DNA of 30,809 bases from a virus (IMGVR_UViG_3300030103_003804:1-30809); one strand, 5' to 3'. Counted from the stretch's first letter, positions 10,794 to 21,683 are shown. Translations and numbers: made by a program. Notes: a model not told the origin generated them from the sequence alone.

Positions 10794-12896
10794 ATGACAA
10801 TAAGAAAATATTCGCAAACTAATTTTACACAGGGCCAAGTAGGACCAAACATTTTTGGTCGTAATGACACACCCATTTACAGAGCAGGGTTGGCAGAACT
10901 GTCAAACTTCTTGATACTACCACAGGGTGGCATACAAAAAAGAAGAGGATTTCAATTTATCACAGCAGATCCTGACAACTCAACCACACCAGACGGATCA
11001 ACATCACTTACCACAGCAGGATTTCATGCATCATCGAGATTAATTCCTTTTAAATTCTCAGATGGACAAGAATATGTGTTGATTGTTGAACCAGCACACG
11101 ACAGTGATCCAGCAAAAATACACATCTATTACCAAGATGTCAGACAAGTTGTATTACAAAACGGTGTAGACGGAAATGTGTTTCCGATCACAACATCAAA
11201 CATAGCAGATATAAGATTCACACAAAGTTTTGACTACATGATTTTGGTGCACAAAGACATAAGACCCATGCAACTTGTGAGAGGTAGTACCAATGACGCT
11301 TGGTCAATAGGATATCTTGCATTTGATCACATACCAACAGCAAACTTTAACTTTGATGCTACATTAACACCAAGTGCCGCAACAGGTACCAACATCAACA
11401 TGACACTAGCAGGTGGCACATACAGATGGGTTGATGCAGATGCACCCGCAGGACACAAAAATATGCACGTGGTAATAAATGGTGGATTGGTAAAATTAAA
11501 AACAAGAACCAGTGCCACAGTTATGGTAGCAGATGTAATTTACGATCTTGTGGACACAGAAACAGCAGAAGGACATGAATGGGAAATAGATGCCTTTTCA
11601 GATCTTTCTAGTTCGTTGGGTGGTGGACATCCGCGTTCAGTTTCTTTTCACCAGAACAGATTGATATTTGGAGGCACCAGAGACAAACCGCAAACAATTT
11701 TTGGATCACAGTCAGGAGACTTTTTTAACTTTGACAGTTTTACAAGAACAGTTACAGAGTCAGGTGGTTCGACAGATGTAACAGGAACAATCACAGATGA
11801 TGCAAGTATAATTTTTACTATTGCTTCAGACAGTGTTAACGTAATTCAACACCTAGTATCACAACAATCACTTTTCATATTCACATCAGATGGTGAGTTT
11901 GACATGTCAGGAGAACCTGTAACTCCCAGCAACGTTCTTGTAAGAAAACAAACATCTTACGGAGTCGACTCGGGTGTAACAACACCAAAGATTGTGGACA
12001 ACGAAGTATTGTTTGTGGCCAAAGGTGGCAAACAATTAAGAGCATTTGTTTACAACTTTAACACAGATGCATACTCAGCCAAGAACTATTCACTAGTACA
12101 CCATGACATACTGTCAGGTGCAGACAGAATAGCAGTATTAACCAACTATGCCAACACCAACACCAACTATGTTTTCTGCACAAACTCAGATGGCAGTCTA
12201 GGAGTATTGGGTGTAAACACAGAATTTTCTGTTGTGGGTTGGATGAAGTTTACCACAGACGGCAACTTCAAAGACCTTTGCGTGGTTGACGATAGATTAT
12301 ATTCACTGGTACAAAGATTTGACAATGACGGTTCTAGTTTGAACACAGGAGTATTCCTAGAAAAATGGTCAGAAGATGATATATTTTTAGATTCATTCCA
12401 CACAACAGATTCAACAGGTTCAAGTTTTACAGGAGCACAAGGACTAGAAGGTAGAACTGTAAAAGTTGTAGCCGATGGTTTATTGCATCCAGAAATCAGC
12501 GTGGACAACGCTGGTAATTTTACATTATCAAGAACAAGTTCCAGCACACAGATTGGACACAACTATGAAAGCACAGCAAAAACTTTACCAATTGTTTTTA
12601 ATGCAGGTGGACAAAGCACACTGGGAGAAAAAGTTAGAAAAGTTTTATGTGAACTACAATTACAAAACACAAAAAGTTGCAAGGTAGACAACATTGTTGT
12701 ACCATTTAGATCGTTTGGCACGTCGTTGTTAAATCAAGGCATAGATGGATTTACAGGACAAAAACGTGTTAGATTAAGCGGATATGCAACAACACCTCAA
12801 ACCACTTTCAAAAGTGACGAGCCACTACCATGTACCTTGTTAAGTATGACTAATGAAGTTAAATTTGCAGGTGGCAAACTCCAAGACGCTGGTTAA
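10794..12896 (+). CDS. Tail tubular protein B (T7 gp12-like nozzle)
   Basis: 700 residues. The N-terminal FTQGQVGPNIFGRNDTPIY and LSNFLILPQGGIQKRRGFQF match the start of T7 gp12-type nozzle proteins. HPRSVSFHQNRLIFGGTRDKPQTI (near 290-310) is the conserved beta-propeller signature. It builds the end of the tail tube and is a binding platform for fibres. T7 gp12 is about 794 residues, so the length is in range. No SD is evident; coupling with tail tubular A is likely. The 3' end overlaps the next gene by 44 bases. Confidence 0.93.
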   Translation: MTIRKYSQTNFTQGQVGPNIFGRNDTPIYRAGLAELSNFLILPQGGIQKRRGFQFITADPDNSTTPDGSTSLTTAGFHASSRLIPFKFSDGQEYVLIVEPAHDSDPAKIHIYYQDVRQVVLQNGVDGNVFPITTSNIADIRFTQSFDYMILVHKDIRPMQLVRGSTNDAWSIGYLAFDHIPTANFNFDATLTPSAATGTNINMTLAGGTYRWVDADAPAGHKNMHVVINGGLVKLKTRTSATVMVADVIYDLVDTETAEGHEWEIDAFSDLSSSLGGGHPRSVSFHQNRLIFGGTRDKPQTIFGSQSGDFFNFDSFTRTVTESGGSTDVTGTITDDASIIFTIASDSVNVIQHLVSQQSLFIFTSDGEFDMSGEPVTPSNVLVRKQTSYGVDSGVTTPKIVDNEVLFVAKGGKQLRAFVYNFNTDAYSAKNYSLVHHDILSGADRIAVLTNYANTNTNYVFCTNSDGSLGVLGVNTEFSVVGWMKFTTDGNFKDLCVVDDRLYSLVQRFDNDGSSLNTGVFLEKWSEDDIFLDSFHTTDSTGSSFTGAQGLEGRTVKVVADGLLHPEISVDNAGNFTLSRTSSSTQIGHNYESTAKTLPIVFNAGGQSTLGEKVRKVLCELQLQNTKSCKVDNIVVPFRSFGTSLLNQGIDGFTGQKRVRLSGYATTPQTTFKSDEPLPCTLLSMTNEVKFAGGKLQDAG

Positions 12897-13341
12897 ACAA
12901 CCAGTCAGGCATCCACTAAATTTTGAACACTACGAATATGTTATTAATAATTGCAGAGATGTGGATCTGCAAGAGATCACATTGATGGGTTATACCAGAA
13001 ACAGATTAATTAGAAAGTTTGATGAACTTGAAGATGGAGTAACAGGATCTTACCACAACATACCTTTCCTGGCCGCAGGCACACACGTGATAGACAATGA
13101 AGTATGGTATTGGTTTATTGGCACTCCGTTGGCAAATGATTTTTTCTTTCGTATATCAAGAGAAGCAGAAGAACTAATCAGAAATAGTATGACAAAACAT
13201 CCTAATAAAAAACACCTTGTGCAAGTATGGAGCAGGCACACACAGAGTGTAAAATGGTTAAATATGTTAAAGTTTAACAAAATTGACCGTTATTTTCAAG
13301 GTCATGAAGAAATTTTTATAGTTGAGAGGAAACGAAACTAA
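12853..13341 (+). CDS. gp13-like internal virion protein A
   Basis: 162 residues; the start is uncertain because no SD precedes ATG 12853, and the recognisable part begins near residue 14. The features WYWFIGTPLANDFFFRISREAEELIR, then HLVQVWSRHTQSVKWLNMLKF and HEEIFIVER correspond in order to T7 gp13 (CWFVTSDQVW..., ...WNYVWVGNTSHIRFLKTIGA..., QFQLFTI). In T7, gp13 is needed for proper assembly of the internal core proteins. It sits in the expected place between gp12-like and gp14-like genes. The fold is acetyltransferase-like; no catalytic site is claimed. Confidence 0.75.
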   Translation: MKLNLQVANSKTLVKQPVRHPLNFEHYEYVINNCRDVDLQEITLMGYTRNRLIRKFDELEDGVTGSYHNIPFLAAGTHVIDNEVWYWFIGTPLANDFFFRISREAEELIRNSMTKHPNKKHLVQVWSRHTQSVKWLNMLKFNKIDRYFQGHEEIFIVERKRN

Positions 13342-13343
13342 CC

Positions 13344-13997
13344 ATGTGTGCACCAAAAAATCAATTAATTAAAACAGCATTAATAGGAGCGGCAATCTAC
13401 GCAACAGGTGGAGCGGCCGCATCGTCATTATTAACCACATCCGGTGGATCAATGGCCGCGGCAAGTACAACAGCGGCAACCACAGCATCAACTACTTCAA
13501 CACTAGCAACATTAGCCAATGTGGCAAAATATGCTTTACCAATTATCGGTGCAGGTGGTTCTATATACAGCGGATATGCACAAGCAAATATTTTAAGGCA
13601 ACAAGCAAACATGGTAGATTACAGTATCAGTCAAGACAAAGAAGCATTTGCCTTACGTAAAGCAAAAAGACAAAGGGAACTACTATTAGCATTAGGAAAA
13701 CAAAGAGCAAGATTTGGTTTGACAGGAGTTACGTTGGAAGGATCACCGGGAGACATATTAAGTTTAACAGCAGAAAATTTTGCAGAGGATCAATACATTG
13801 ATGCATTTAACACATCAGGTGGTATACTTGGCAAAGAACAAAGAAAGAACGTACTAAACAAAGAAGCAGATTATTCCGTTGTTGGTGGTTACACAAAAGC
13901 GGCTTCGTATCTTGGCACAAGAGGATTTAGTGATCTAATAACAACACAAACAAATGTACCAAAAGATCAAGGGATCAAAGTAGGAGACGCACCGTAA
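13344..13997 (+). CDS. Internal virion protein B (T7 gp14-like)
   Basis: 217 residues beginning MCAPKNQLIKTALIGAAIYATGGAA, with Ala/Gly/Thr-rich hydrophobic segments up to about residue 75 and then a charged helix (QANILRQQANMVDYSISQDKE...), then RARFGLTGVTLEGSPGDIL, the conserved gp14 pattern. In T7, gp14 is ejected first and forms a channel in the outer membrane. Starting MC is common in gp14 proteins. GAGAGGAAACG upstream gives a distant SD. It begins 3 bases after the gp13-like gene and is followed after 1 base by the gp15-like gene. Confidence 0.88.
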   Translation: MCAPKNQLIKTALIGAAIYATGGAAASSLLTTSGGSMAAASTTAATTASTTSTLATLANVAKYALPIIGAGGSIYSGYAQANILRQQANMVDYSISQDKEAFALRKAKRQRELLLALGKQRARFGLTGVTLEGSPGDILSLTAENFAEDQYIDAFNTSGGILGKEQRKNVLNKEADYSVVGGYTKAASYLGTRGFSDLITTQTNVPKDQGIKVGDAP

Positions 13998-13998
13998 T

Positions 13999-16947
13999 AT
14001 GAGTATACCTTACAATCCAAAAGCAAAAACAATAATACCGCAAAAAAATAGACGTAGCGTGCCAATACCAACATACAGCGGAGGCCTTACTGCAAAAAAT
14101 ACTTACAATGCACCAGGACAAATGGGCACAGGGCTAACAAAAATTATTGACAATGTTACAGAAACAGCACAAGCAATAGACAAAAGAATGGCAGTAGCGG
14201 CCGCTGAACAAAAAGGTCAAAGAGAACAAGACCTAAATCCAGATTATGTAGCACCAGGAACACCTTTTACACTAACGGGTCAAGCATATCAAAAAGGTGC
14301 CAACACAGCATTTATAACAAGAAAAGAAAAAGAATACAAAACAAAATTAGCAGAGATTGGTTTTAACAATCAAAACAATCTTGAAAAATATGATAGTGCT
14401 GTAAATGAATACAAAAACAAATGGTTATCATCGTTGCCAGCAAATTTACAAAATGATTTGAGTCTAGAGTATGACAAAAGTGCATTCAATGTAAGAATAA
14501 GATTAGATGCAGATATTCGTAAAGAACAATACGAAAGTGACAAAAATATTATTATGGAAGATTACAAGGATCAAGCATTTGCAGTCACTAACATACTTGC
14601 AAACAATGACATGGATTTTGATCCAATGTCAGAAACATTTTGGTCATCGGGCACAGGTTACGCTGATGCTTTTGCCAAAATGAAAACGGCAGAAACAACA
14701 CTAAAAGAAACGTATGGATTGAGTGAATACGATATCAAAGTATTAAAAACCGAAGCAAGGTCACCAATACTGTCTGCTTTGATAACAAAAGAATTTGAGG
14801 CTAGAGCAGACGACCCAGAAGCCAGAGATAGATTTATAGAAAGCGTAAAAGATGGCACGTACAACATGGACAACTTTGGTGACGTGTACGGCAGTGTTAT
14901 CCCAGGATCAAATAAAATAAGTGCCCAAGAAAGATTTTTACTAGGCACAGAATTAGACAAATTAAAAAACGGCACGATCAAGGCCAACAAAGCACAGTTG
15001 TCTAACTCATTTGAAACCAACTCAGAATATGGCAAACAGATTAAATTAGGCAAAGTTTTTACCAGAGATGAAAACAATAGAATAATTTTAAAAGATCTTA
15101 ATGACATTAACGAAGAATTATTGCTTTCACAAGGAGCAACAGAACAGCAAATTGAAGATCAAAAATTATTGCGTAAAGCAGACATCATTGTTGGAAACTA
15201 CACATACCAAGCAATCATTACAGCCAACACAAAAGACAATGAAATAATAGCAGATATTACAGCACAAAAAGTATTGTTGGAAAAAAGCACTGACATCACA
15301 GATAATCAAAAGGTTGTGTTGTTGAATGCGTATGATGAAGCCATTGCCAGTGTGCAAAAAATAAACAAAGACAAAATTGAATTCCAAAACAACGGTGAGA
15401 TGTGGGAGTTTGCCGCACAGAAACTTGACGTGGCAGTCGACCCAACCAATGCAGAAACATTAGATCAAACACTACCGCAGATTGCTGATATGTACAATGT
15501 ACCGTTTGCTATGATATCTGCACCAAAAGAAGCCAGCGAACAGATGTTTAATGGTTGGCAGATATTAGAAAATGATCGTGATGCTGTGCAATATTTGGTG
15601 ACAGAAAAATTAAAATATAAAAAATATTTTGGAGCCATGTTGGTGTCAGGAGCCAAATACAGCAAAGACAATAACAATTATGTTGCAACAGTGATTGCTG
15701 ATTTGGGTAGTAATCAATCAACTTACAGTCAGGCAGTCTATTTGCAAGGTGCTTGGAAAAATAAAGAAATATACTTAGAACAGGGTGAAAAAAAGGTTGG
15801 GGAGAAAAGGTTTGGTAAGGTAGAAAAAAAAATTGCACAAGATTTTACCAGCACATTTAACAACAAACTTGATCCAGAATCTCCATTTTATCAAGCAATT
15901 GAAAACACACACAGTTTAGTATTTTACAGAGAATTTGCAAAACACGGCAACTATGACAAGGCAAAAATAGAGGCCCAGTCTTTTATCAATCAAAACTATG
16001 TGACATTGGATTTAAAAAATGGTTCACAAATACTAACACCAAAATACATTTACACAAGCGAAGGTGAAACATTAGACACACAACCTGTAATTGATCTAGC
16101 AAATTCAATTATTGATCAACCCCACAAATACAACATCAAACTTGGTATTGGAGAAACACTAGACGATTTTAGACGTGATTCAAAAAATTACGGATTTGGC
16201 TGGCACAATGGTGGTATATCATTCTATCAAAAAGGAGATGGTTTAGGATTTGAGGCAACTAGGATATATCAAAAATTACCTAGTGGCACAAATCAACTGC
16301 TGTATGCTGACAGTTATTTTACGGTTGGCAACGAAATCCTAGTTACTGAAGATGCAGAAAAAAGTTGGAACATGGACATCAAAAAAAATTGGTTATCTAA
16401 TTGGAAGTTTGACCAAACAATACAAAAACAAATATACACCACAGACGAGGCAGGCATTGAAACAGTTGATTATGTAAACGTAAATCAAGACAACGACGAA
16501 TGGGCAAAAGATTTTGCAGAATATTGGATTGATACCACAACTGTTGAAACTGCACCCAGTCAACGAACTTCTACATACGAAGACAGTTTTGTACCTGTGT
16601 TATTTCCTGCATCTGCAGGCAACGAGGATGTCAACAAATTAGCAATAGGTAATGCAATCAGTATGGCATTGAGATCACCAAAATTGAAAAAAGAAACATT
16701 TTTAAGAAGTATGACATGGCTGTCAAGCAATTCAGAGTATTTGAATTTTTTAGGTAGGAAAGATGTGCAAGATGCATTGTACGAAAAATGGACAAAGAAT
16801 TTAGAAGCACACAGCCAACGTCAAACTTTCAATGATGCACCAACAACAATGACCGTTTTGCAATCATTAACTGACGTAGCATTTGAAGTGTTCGAAGAAC
16901 AAAAAGCATTAAGAAATGAAAATGTTAGCCAATACACAGGCTCATAG
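13999..16947 (+). CDS. Internal virion protein C (T7 gp15-like)
   Basis: 982 residues, predicted mostly helical and highly charged, with no clear membrane spans. Residues around 10-90 contain RRSVPIPTYSGG...GTGLTKIIDNVTETAQAIDKRM, the typical opening of gp15-type core proteins (coiled N-terminus). T7 gp15 is 747 residues, so this version is longer. In T7 it forms the periplasmic tunnel with gp16. The identification rests on position between gp14-like and gp16-like genes, size and composition; motifs are weak. GGAG lies 15 bases before the start, so coupling with the upstream gene is likely. Confidence 0.75.
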   Translation: MSIPYNPKAKTIIPQKNRRSVPIPTYSGGLTAKNTYNAPGQMGTGLTKIIDNVTETAQAIDKRMAVAAAEQKGQREQDLNPDYVAPGTPFTLTGQAYQKGANTAFITRKEKEYKTKLAEIGFNNQNNLEKYDSAVNEYKNKWLSSLPANLQNDLSLEYDKSAFNVRIRLDADIRKEQYESDKNIIMEDYKDQAFAVTNILANNDMDFDPMSETFWSSGTGYADAFAKMKTAETTLKETYGLSEYDIKVLKTEARSPILSALITKEFEARADDPEARDRFIESVKDGTYNMDNFGDVYGSVIPGSNKISAQERFLLGTELDKLKNGTIKANKAQLSNSFETNSEYGKQIKLGKVFTRDENNRIILKDLNDINEELLLSQGATEQQIEDQKLLRKADIIVGNYTYQAIITANTKDNEIIADITAQKVLLEKSTDITDNQKVVLLNAYDEAIASVQKINKDKIEFQNNGEMWEFAAQKLDVAVDPTNAETLDQTLPQIADMYNVPFAMISAPKEASEQMFNGWQILENDRDAVQYLVTEKLKYKKYFGAMLVSGAKYSKDNNNYVATVIADLGSNQSTYSQAVYLQGAWKNKEIYLEQGEKKVGEKRFGKVEKKIAQDFTSTFNNKLDPESPFYQAIENTHSLVFYREFAKHGNYDKAKIEAQSFINQNYVTLDLKNGSQILTPKYIYTSEGETLDTQPVIDLANSIIDQPHKYNIKLGIGETLDDFRRDSKNYGFGWHNGGISFYQKGDGLGFEATRIYQKLPSGTNQLLYADSYFTVGNEILVTEDAEKSWNMDIKKNWLSNWKFDQTIQKQIYTTDEAGIETVDYVNVNQDNDEWAKDFAEYWIDTTTVETAPSQRTSTYEDSFVPVLFPASAGNEDVNKLAIGNAISMALRSPKLKKETFLRSMTWLSSNSEYLNFLGRKDVQDALYEKWTKNLEAHSQRQTFNDAPTTMTVLQSLTDVAFEVFEEQKALRNENVSQYTGS

Positions 16948-16955
16948 GAGTAACA

Positions 16956-18764
16956 ATGCCGGTTGAAATAACACCAAAAAATAAAGTAAGAGTTGGAAAC
17001 CCATTAGAAGCACAGGTAAGAGATAAAACTATCTGGGACAATGCAAAATTAGGGTGGACCACTGGTTTTGAAGAAAACACTATAAAATTATTTGGTGATA
17101 TTGCGTTGAAACAAGAAGCAATAAGAAAAGGTCAAGCAGAAATAGCCAAAGACGAATGGAACGAATCACACCCACTGTATAATGAAAACATAAAATGGGA
17201 ACCATATCTAACATATGATCTAGTGTTTAGAGCCAATGAATCAATGAACATTGGGGCACAAAGACAAGATGCTTTTGCAAAAAGTTCATTAGCAGGCAAA
17301 ACAGCACAGGTGATCAGTAGTTTTGGTGGCATGGTGTTTGATCCAATCAATTTAATACCAGTGCCTTTTTTAGGCACAGTTGGAAAACTATCAACAAAAG
17401 GTGTACGTGCATTAAAAAGAATGGGCACTATTGGAGCAACAAGTGGTGCCATTGAAGCAGGCTTAACACCATTAACTGCAAGTGCATACGAAGTCAGAGG
17501 ACAAGATTATACCGCTCGTGATGTTATGACCAACGTAGGAATGGCTTTTATAGCCGGTGGTATATTGAGTGGTGTCATAGATGGGTCTGTCGCTTCATAC
17601 AAATATTTGCGAGGATTAAGACATCCTGATCCAATTGATAACAAAACAATGTCTGCATTTTACAAACAAGAACAACCGTGGGGTTTTGACGTAACTCCTT
17701 ATCTTGCAAGATTAAGAAATGTAAGCGAACTTAACACAAGAAAACATCAAAATAATTTTTACAACGACACAGGACGTATTGAACCTAGAAGCAATCAAGC
17801 AATATTTGTGGACAGCAGAGGCAGATACACGTATGATGCCAAAGACAATAATTTATTAGACGATGCAATTAGTTTTACAACAGAACCAAACACGCTGGTA
17901 ATGACAGGGTCAAGACAAGAAGTTAACAAACATTTGAATGCATTACAAAATAATTTGATACCTGCACAAAACATAAAATTAAGATTGTCCGACAGCGGAG
18001 AAGAAATTGTAATCAGCAAAAATATGTTTGGTGATGACGATAGTTTGAACAATGCAATTAAAAAGTATTTGAAAAAAGAAATAGATTATAATGCAAGTAA
18101 AGAAGCAGGCATAATACAGCCAATTGATCAATTTAAATTAGGACCAGATGTGGTATTTGAATTCAAAAACAAAAACACATCTGCAGAACTTGAAGTTACA
18201 AACAGAGATGGAAAACAAGTAGAAAGATTAATTATTACAGAAGATGGTAAAAAACGTGTAGTAACCAACCAAACAGAAATACAAAAAATAATTGAGGCAT
18301 CAGCAAGACCAGAATTGTTGGAAGATTTAAAATTAAGAAACACCACGCAAAATATTTCTACAATAAAAAGAACGTCAACAGTGGACAATGTGACAAATCC
18401 ACGAAAAACAGAAATTGATGCAGAAGCATCTAAAATGTCATCAAGATCAAGAAATGCAAAAACAGATAGCGATATTGAACAGGTCGATAACACACAACCA
18501 ACTGATCAAGAAACATTTATAAAAAAAATAGAACGACAGTACTCTGCAGAAGGGTTGAAAGAATTTGGATTAGAAATAAGAAATGGTAGATTGGTTGAGG
18601 TTGCACCAACAATATTTCAAGTCGGCAGTATGGGCAAAGCATTGAAACTAAACAGAGATAGAGTGAAAAATTCATTCTTATTAGAACAACAAGTCATTGA
18701 TGACAAAGCGGCAAAACAAACAGTTTTAAGAGACGCAGTCAACTGTGACAAACCAGGATTATAA
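16956..18764 (+). CDS. Internal virion protein, N-terminal/membrane part of a split gp16 function
   Basis: 602 residues after AGGAGTAACA. Residues about 115-145 (VISSFGGMVFDPINLIPVPFLG) and 165-205 (GAIEAGLTPLTASAY...VGMAFIAGGILSGVIDG) are hydrophobic, glycine-rich segments typical of the membrane-interacting part of gp16-like ejection proteins. The second half is charged, with many Lys/Glu and low-complexity polar residues. T7 gp16 is a single 1318-residue protein with an N-terminal transglycosylase; here two neighbouring genes (602 and 964 residues) cover that role, and no transglycosylase Glu motif was found. Likely part of the ejectosome. Confidence 0.7.
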   Translation: MPVEITPKNKVRVGNPLEAQVRDKTIWDNAKLGWTTGFEENTIKLFGDIALKQEAIRKGQAEIAKDEWNESHPLYNENIKWEPYLTYDLVFRANESMNIGAQRQDAFAKSSLAGKTAQVISSFGGMVFDPINLIPVPFLGTVGKLSTKGVRALKRMGTIGATSGAIEAGLTPLTASAYEVRGQDYTARDVMTNVGMAFIAGGILSGVIDGSVASYKYLRGLRHPDPIDNKTMSAFYKQEQPWGFDVTPYLARLRNVSELNTRKHQNNFYNDTGRIEPRSNQAIFVDSRGRYTYDAKDNNLLDDAISFTTEPNTLVMTGSRQEVNKHLNALQNNLIPAQNIKLRLSDSGEEIVISKNMFGDDDSLNNAIKKYLKKEIDYNASKEAGIIQPIDQFKLGPDVVFEFKNKNTSAELEVTNRDGKQVERLIITEDGKKRVVTNQTEIQKIIEASARPELLEDLKLRNTTQNISTIKRTSTVDNVTNPRKTEIDAEASKMSSRSRNAKTDSDIEQVDNTQPTDQETFIKKIERQYSAEGLKEFGLEIRNGRLVEVAPTIFQVGSMGKALKLNRDRVKNSFLLEQQVIDDKAAKQTVLRDAVNCDKPGL

Positions 18765-18766
18765 AA

Positions 18767-21661
18767 ATGGCATTAAGTAAAAATTGTATTGATATAATAA
18801 AAAACGGATTAAACAAAATTAGACAACAACGAGGTCAGGAGTTGATTGATGATGCTTATGTGGTCAAACAATTTGAAGCAGACTTTGATGATTTAGATCT
18901 ACGTTTGAATCAAGAAGGTATACGTTTCACAGATCCAATCAAAAAAAATGGTGAAGTGGTCAGAGACGCAGAAGGCAATGTAAAAACATATCAAGATGAA
19001 TTTGTAGAAAATGTTGTAAATCACAACGACAGTGACATACTTGAAAGTTTAGAACTAGACAAACTGGATTATATCAAAGGCATACAAACAATGCAAAAGA
19101 TTGATAACTTGGCTAATTTTTTAAGTGAAAGAGATCCAACAAGAGGATTCCTCAATGACCCATTATCTATTTTGCCATTTAGGAAAGCAAAAAAATACAC
19201 ACCAGAAGAACAGGTGAACAGAGCCTCACAGGCATTGTTGATAAACACCAACGATGTTGTGGGACACGTGCCTCTAGAATTAATCATTAAAAATGGACAG
19301 AAAGAGATGGTGGCAAATTTCCAACGTGCATTAGATGACAATGGTATTTTGAAAGGTGAAAGATTTGAAGATTGGATCCAAAGCGAAAAAAATGATGCTG
19401 ACATGAGTAATGAATTCTACACAATGAATGAAGAATTTAGAACAAATGTAAATCAAGTGACCGACAATGATCAAGCATACAAAGTAGCACAAATATTTTT
19501 CAATACTGTTGTTAGAGACAGTGCCGCTGATTTAAAAATTATGGGCAGAAAAACTGGTATTGCAACCAAAACAAGAATGGCCGCACGTTTTGATTACCAA
19601 AAAGTAATCAAAGAATCAACAAGACAAGAATTTAGAGATTTTATGATTGACAAGGTTAGACGTTACAAAATTAAACAGTCAGATGGTGAAATTGATATTA
19701 CGGAAGATGTAATCGATACCGTATACAACACCATATCTGATACTTCACTGGGTTGGAGAAAAGTTAACAAAGCAGTAAGTGATTTAGTTAGGAAGCAATA
19801 CGGGGAAAATTACAAACTGTTAAAACAAGACCCAAACATCAAAACACATTTAAGTTTTATCGATGGAGAGGCAAGACAAAAAGTGGTTGATCAATACACA
19901 AATTATAACACAGGTGCTTTAGAATTTATGGGTACAATATTAGAAAATGCACGTGAGCGTGGCATGACACAATTTTTTGGTCCAAGATACGAAAGGGTGT
20001 TTGGACAATTAAAAAAACAATTAACAGTTGGTGAAGTAGTTAACGGTGAAAAGATTGGAGGACTATTAGGAGAAAGATTTACAGAATTGCCAACGTTCCA
20101 AAGAAAAGTTGCTAGAAGCGTGTTTGGATTTGTTGATTCAACATATGTCAATCCTGCTTTTGGAGAAACGGACAAATTTGCAAGTATAATGTCAGCACTT
20201 CGTAACGTGCAAAACATATCAAAATTAGGTAGTGCAAGTGTAACATCAATACTTGATGTGCCCACATTCAGTTATGCTGGCAAAAGATTATTTGGATTAG
20301 ACATTGACGGTTTGATTGCAGGCATCACTAGAACAAACAAATTTATAGGCAAAAAATCAGAGGTCGAAATGCACAGAAGATTAACTTTGGATGCAGTTTC
20401 TGGAATGTTAAACAAGGTTGGTGAAAGATTTGGAGCAGTAGACAGCCTTGGTGCGTATTCAAAATATGAAAAAGGCACGGCCAAATATGCTAGATTTATA
20501 TTCAAAGCCAGTGGACTTACTTGGTGGACGGAAAGTTTACAAAGTGCCGCGGCAAATGTTTATGCACGAGGATTAGGCATACACATCGCAAAAAAAACAA
20601 CTTGGAATAACCTACACAAAAATTTTAGATCACAACTAAAACGTTACGGGGTATCAGAAGAAGATTGGAACTTTATGTTAAAAAATAAACCACTGAACGA
20701 AGATGGAATGTTTGACATGAATCATTTACGACAGATAGAGGATCATGATTTTGACAGTGTAAAACTGCGAAAGAGACTTGGCACAGACAGCGTATTCCAA
20801 AAAATGCAGGCAGTAATGAATGATGCAGTAGATACCATGGTCATCAAACCCGGTGATTTTGACATACTTGCAACTTCGTTGTTTCCTGAAGAATTTGCTG
20901 GTGCAACTTCTCAAATAGCCAAAATGTTAACACAGTTTAAAACACACCCAATAACATACTACAGAAAAATTATTGCAAGAAGATTTTTAAAAAGAAAATT
21001 AACTGATGATTTTGATTTTGCTCGACCAAACAAACAACTAGTAGATGATGTAGCAGACATTGCCGTAATTACAGGATTAATGGTAACCATGGGTGCATTG
21101 GTTGTACAATTAAAACAAGTAGTAGCCGGCAAACAAGGTTACAAATACGATAGCCCAACGCTTTGGGCACGTGCGGCAACGACCAGTGGTGCATTTGGTA
21201 TACTGTCAGATATGTTTTTACAACTTGGAGGAGAAGACACTATTGCACAAATTATATCTCCAAACAAAGAACCAATTAGAACTACAAGCCAAACATTAGA
21301 ACAATTCTTAGGACCAATGATTGTTGATATTGGCAAATTATTAGACAATTTTAGGAAAATGGGAATTGGTGCAATACGAGAAGGCAAAGGTCTAGACGAA
21401 GGTGAACTGATTGCAAAAGGATTTTCAAACATTACAAAATTTGTTGCCGATACTGCCGGTTTCAAAAACCTTGTGCTGACCAAAGCATTATACAGAATTT
21501 TTGTTACAGAGTACTTGACTGAGTTTATGGACCCAGATGGATACTACAGAACACAGAGTAGGCTAGATAATGAAGCATTCGATGAAAGGATCGGAGGCAA
21601 AAAAAATATTACACAAATACAAGATATACCCTCAACATTAACCTTTGGAGCATTAAACTAA
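18767..21661 (+). CDS. Internal virion protein D, C-terminal gp16-like
   Basis: 964 residues; AGGATTATAAAA before ATG 18767, 2 bases after the preceding stop. The segment FASIMSALRNVQNISKLGSASVTSILDVP (around residues 465-495) and TWWTESLQSAAANVYARGLG further on are characteristic of the large C-terminal region of gp16-type internal virion proteins. A hydrophobic stretch AVITGLMVTMGALVVQLKQVV lies around residues 768-788. It would be ejected with the gp14-, gp15- and 602-aa proteins to carry DNA across the envelope. The absence of a lytic domain means wall opening must come from elsewhere or not be needed. Confidence 0.8.
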   Translation: MALSKNCIDIIKNGLNKIRQQRGQELIDDAYVVKQFEADFDDLDLRLNQEGIRFTDPIKKNGEVVRDAEGNVKTYQDEFVENVVNHNDSDILESLELDKLDYIKGIQTMQKIDNLANFLSERDPTRGFLNDPLSILPFRKAKKYTPEEQVNRASQALLINTNDVVGHVPLELIIKNGQKEMVANFQRALDDNGILKGERFEDWIQSEKNDADMSNEFYTMNEEFRTNVNQVTDNDQAYKVAQIFFNTVVRDSAADLKIMGRKTGIATKTRMAARFDYQKVIKESTRQEFRDFMIDKVRRYKIKQSDGEIDITEDVIDTVYNTISDTSLGWRKVNKAVSDLVRKQYGENYKLLKQDPNIKTHLSFIDGEARQKVVDQYTNYNTGALEFMGTILENARERGMTQFFGPRYERVFGQLKKQLTVGEVVNGEKIGGLLGERFTELPTFQRKVARSVFGFVDSTYVNPAFGETDKFASIMSALRNVQNISKLGSASVTSILDVPTFSYAGKRLFGLDIDGLIAGITRTNKFIGKKSEVEMHRRLTLDAVSGMLNKVGERFGAVDSLGAYSKYEKGTAKYARFIFKASGLTWWTESLQSAAANVYARGLGIHIAKKTTWNNLHKNFRSQLKRYGVSEEDWNFMLKNKPLNEDGMFDMNHLRQIEDHDFDSVKLRKRLGTDSVFQKMQAVMNDAVDTMVIKPGDFDILATSLFPEEFAGATSQIAKMLTQFKTHPITYYRKIIARRFLKRKLTDDFDFARPNKQLVDDVADIAVITGLMVTMGALVVQLKQVVAGKQGYKYDSPTLWARAATTSGAFGILSDMFLQLGGEDTIAQIISPNKEPIRTTSQTLEQFLGPMIVDIGKLLDNFRKMGIGAIREGKGLDEGELIAKGFSNITKFVADTAGFKNLVLTKALYRIFVTEYLTEFMDPDGYYRTQSRLDNEAFDERIGGKKNITQIQDIPSTLTFGALN

Positions 21662-21683
21662 ATATTAGGAGAAAAAGGAAGTT

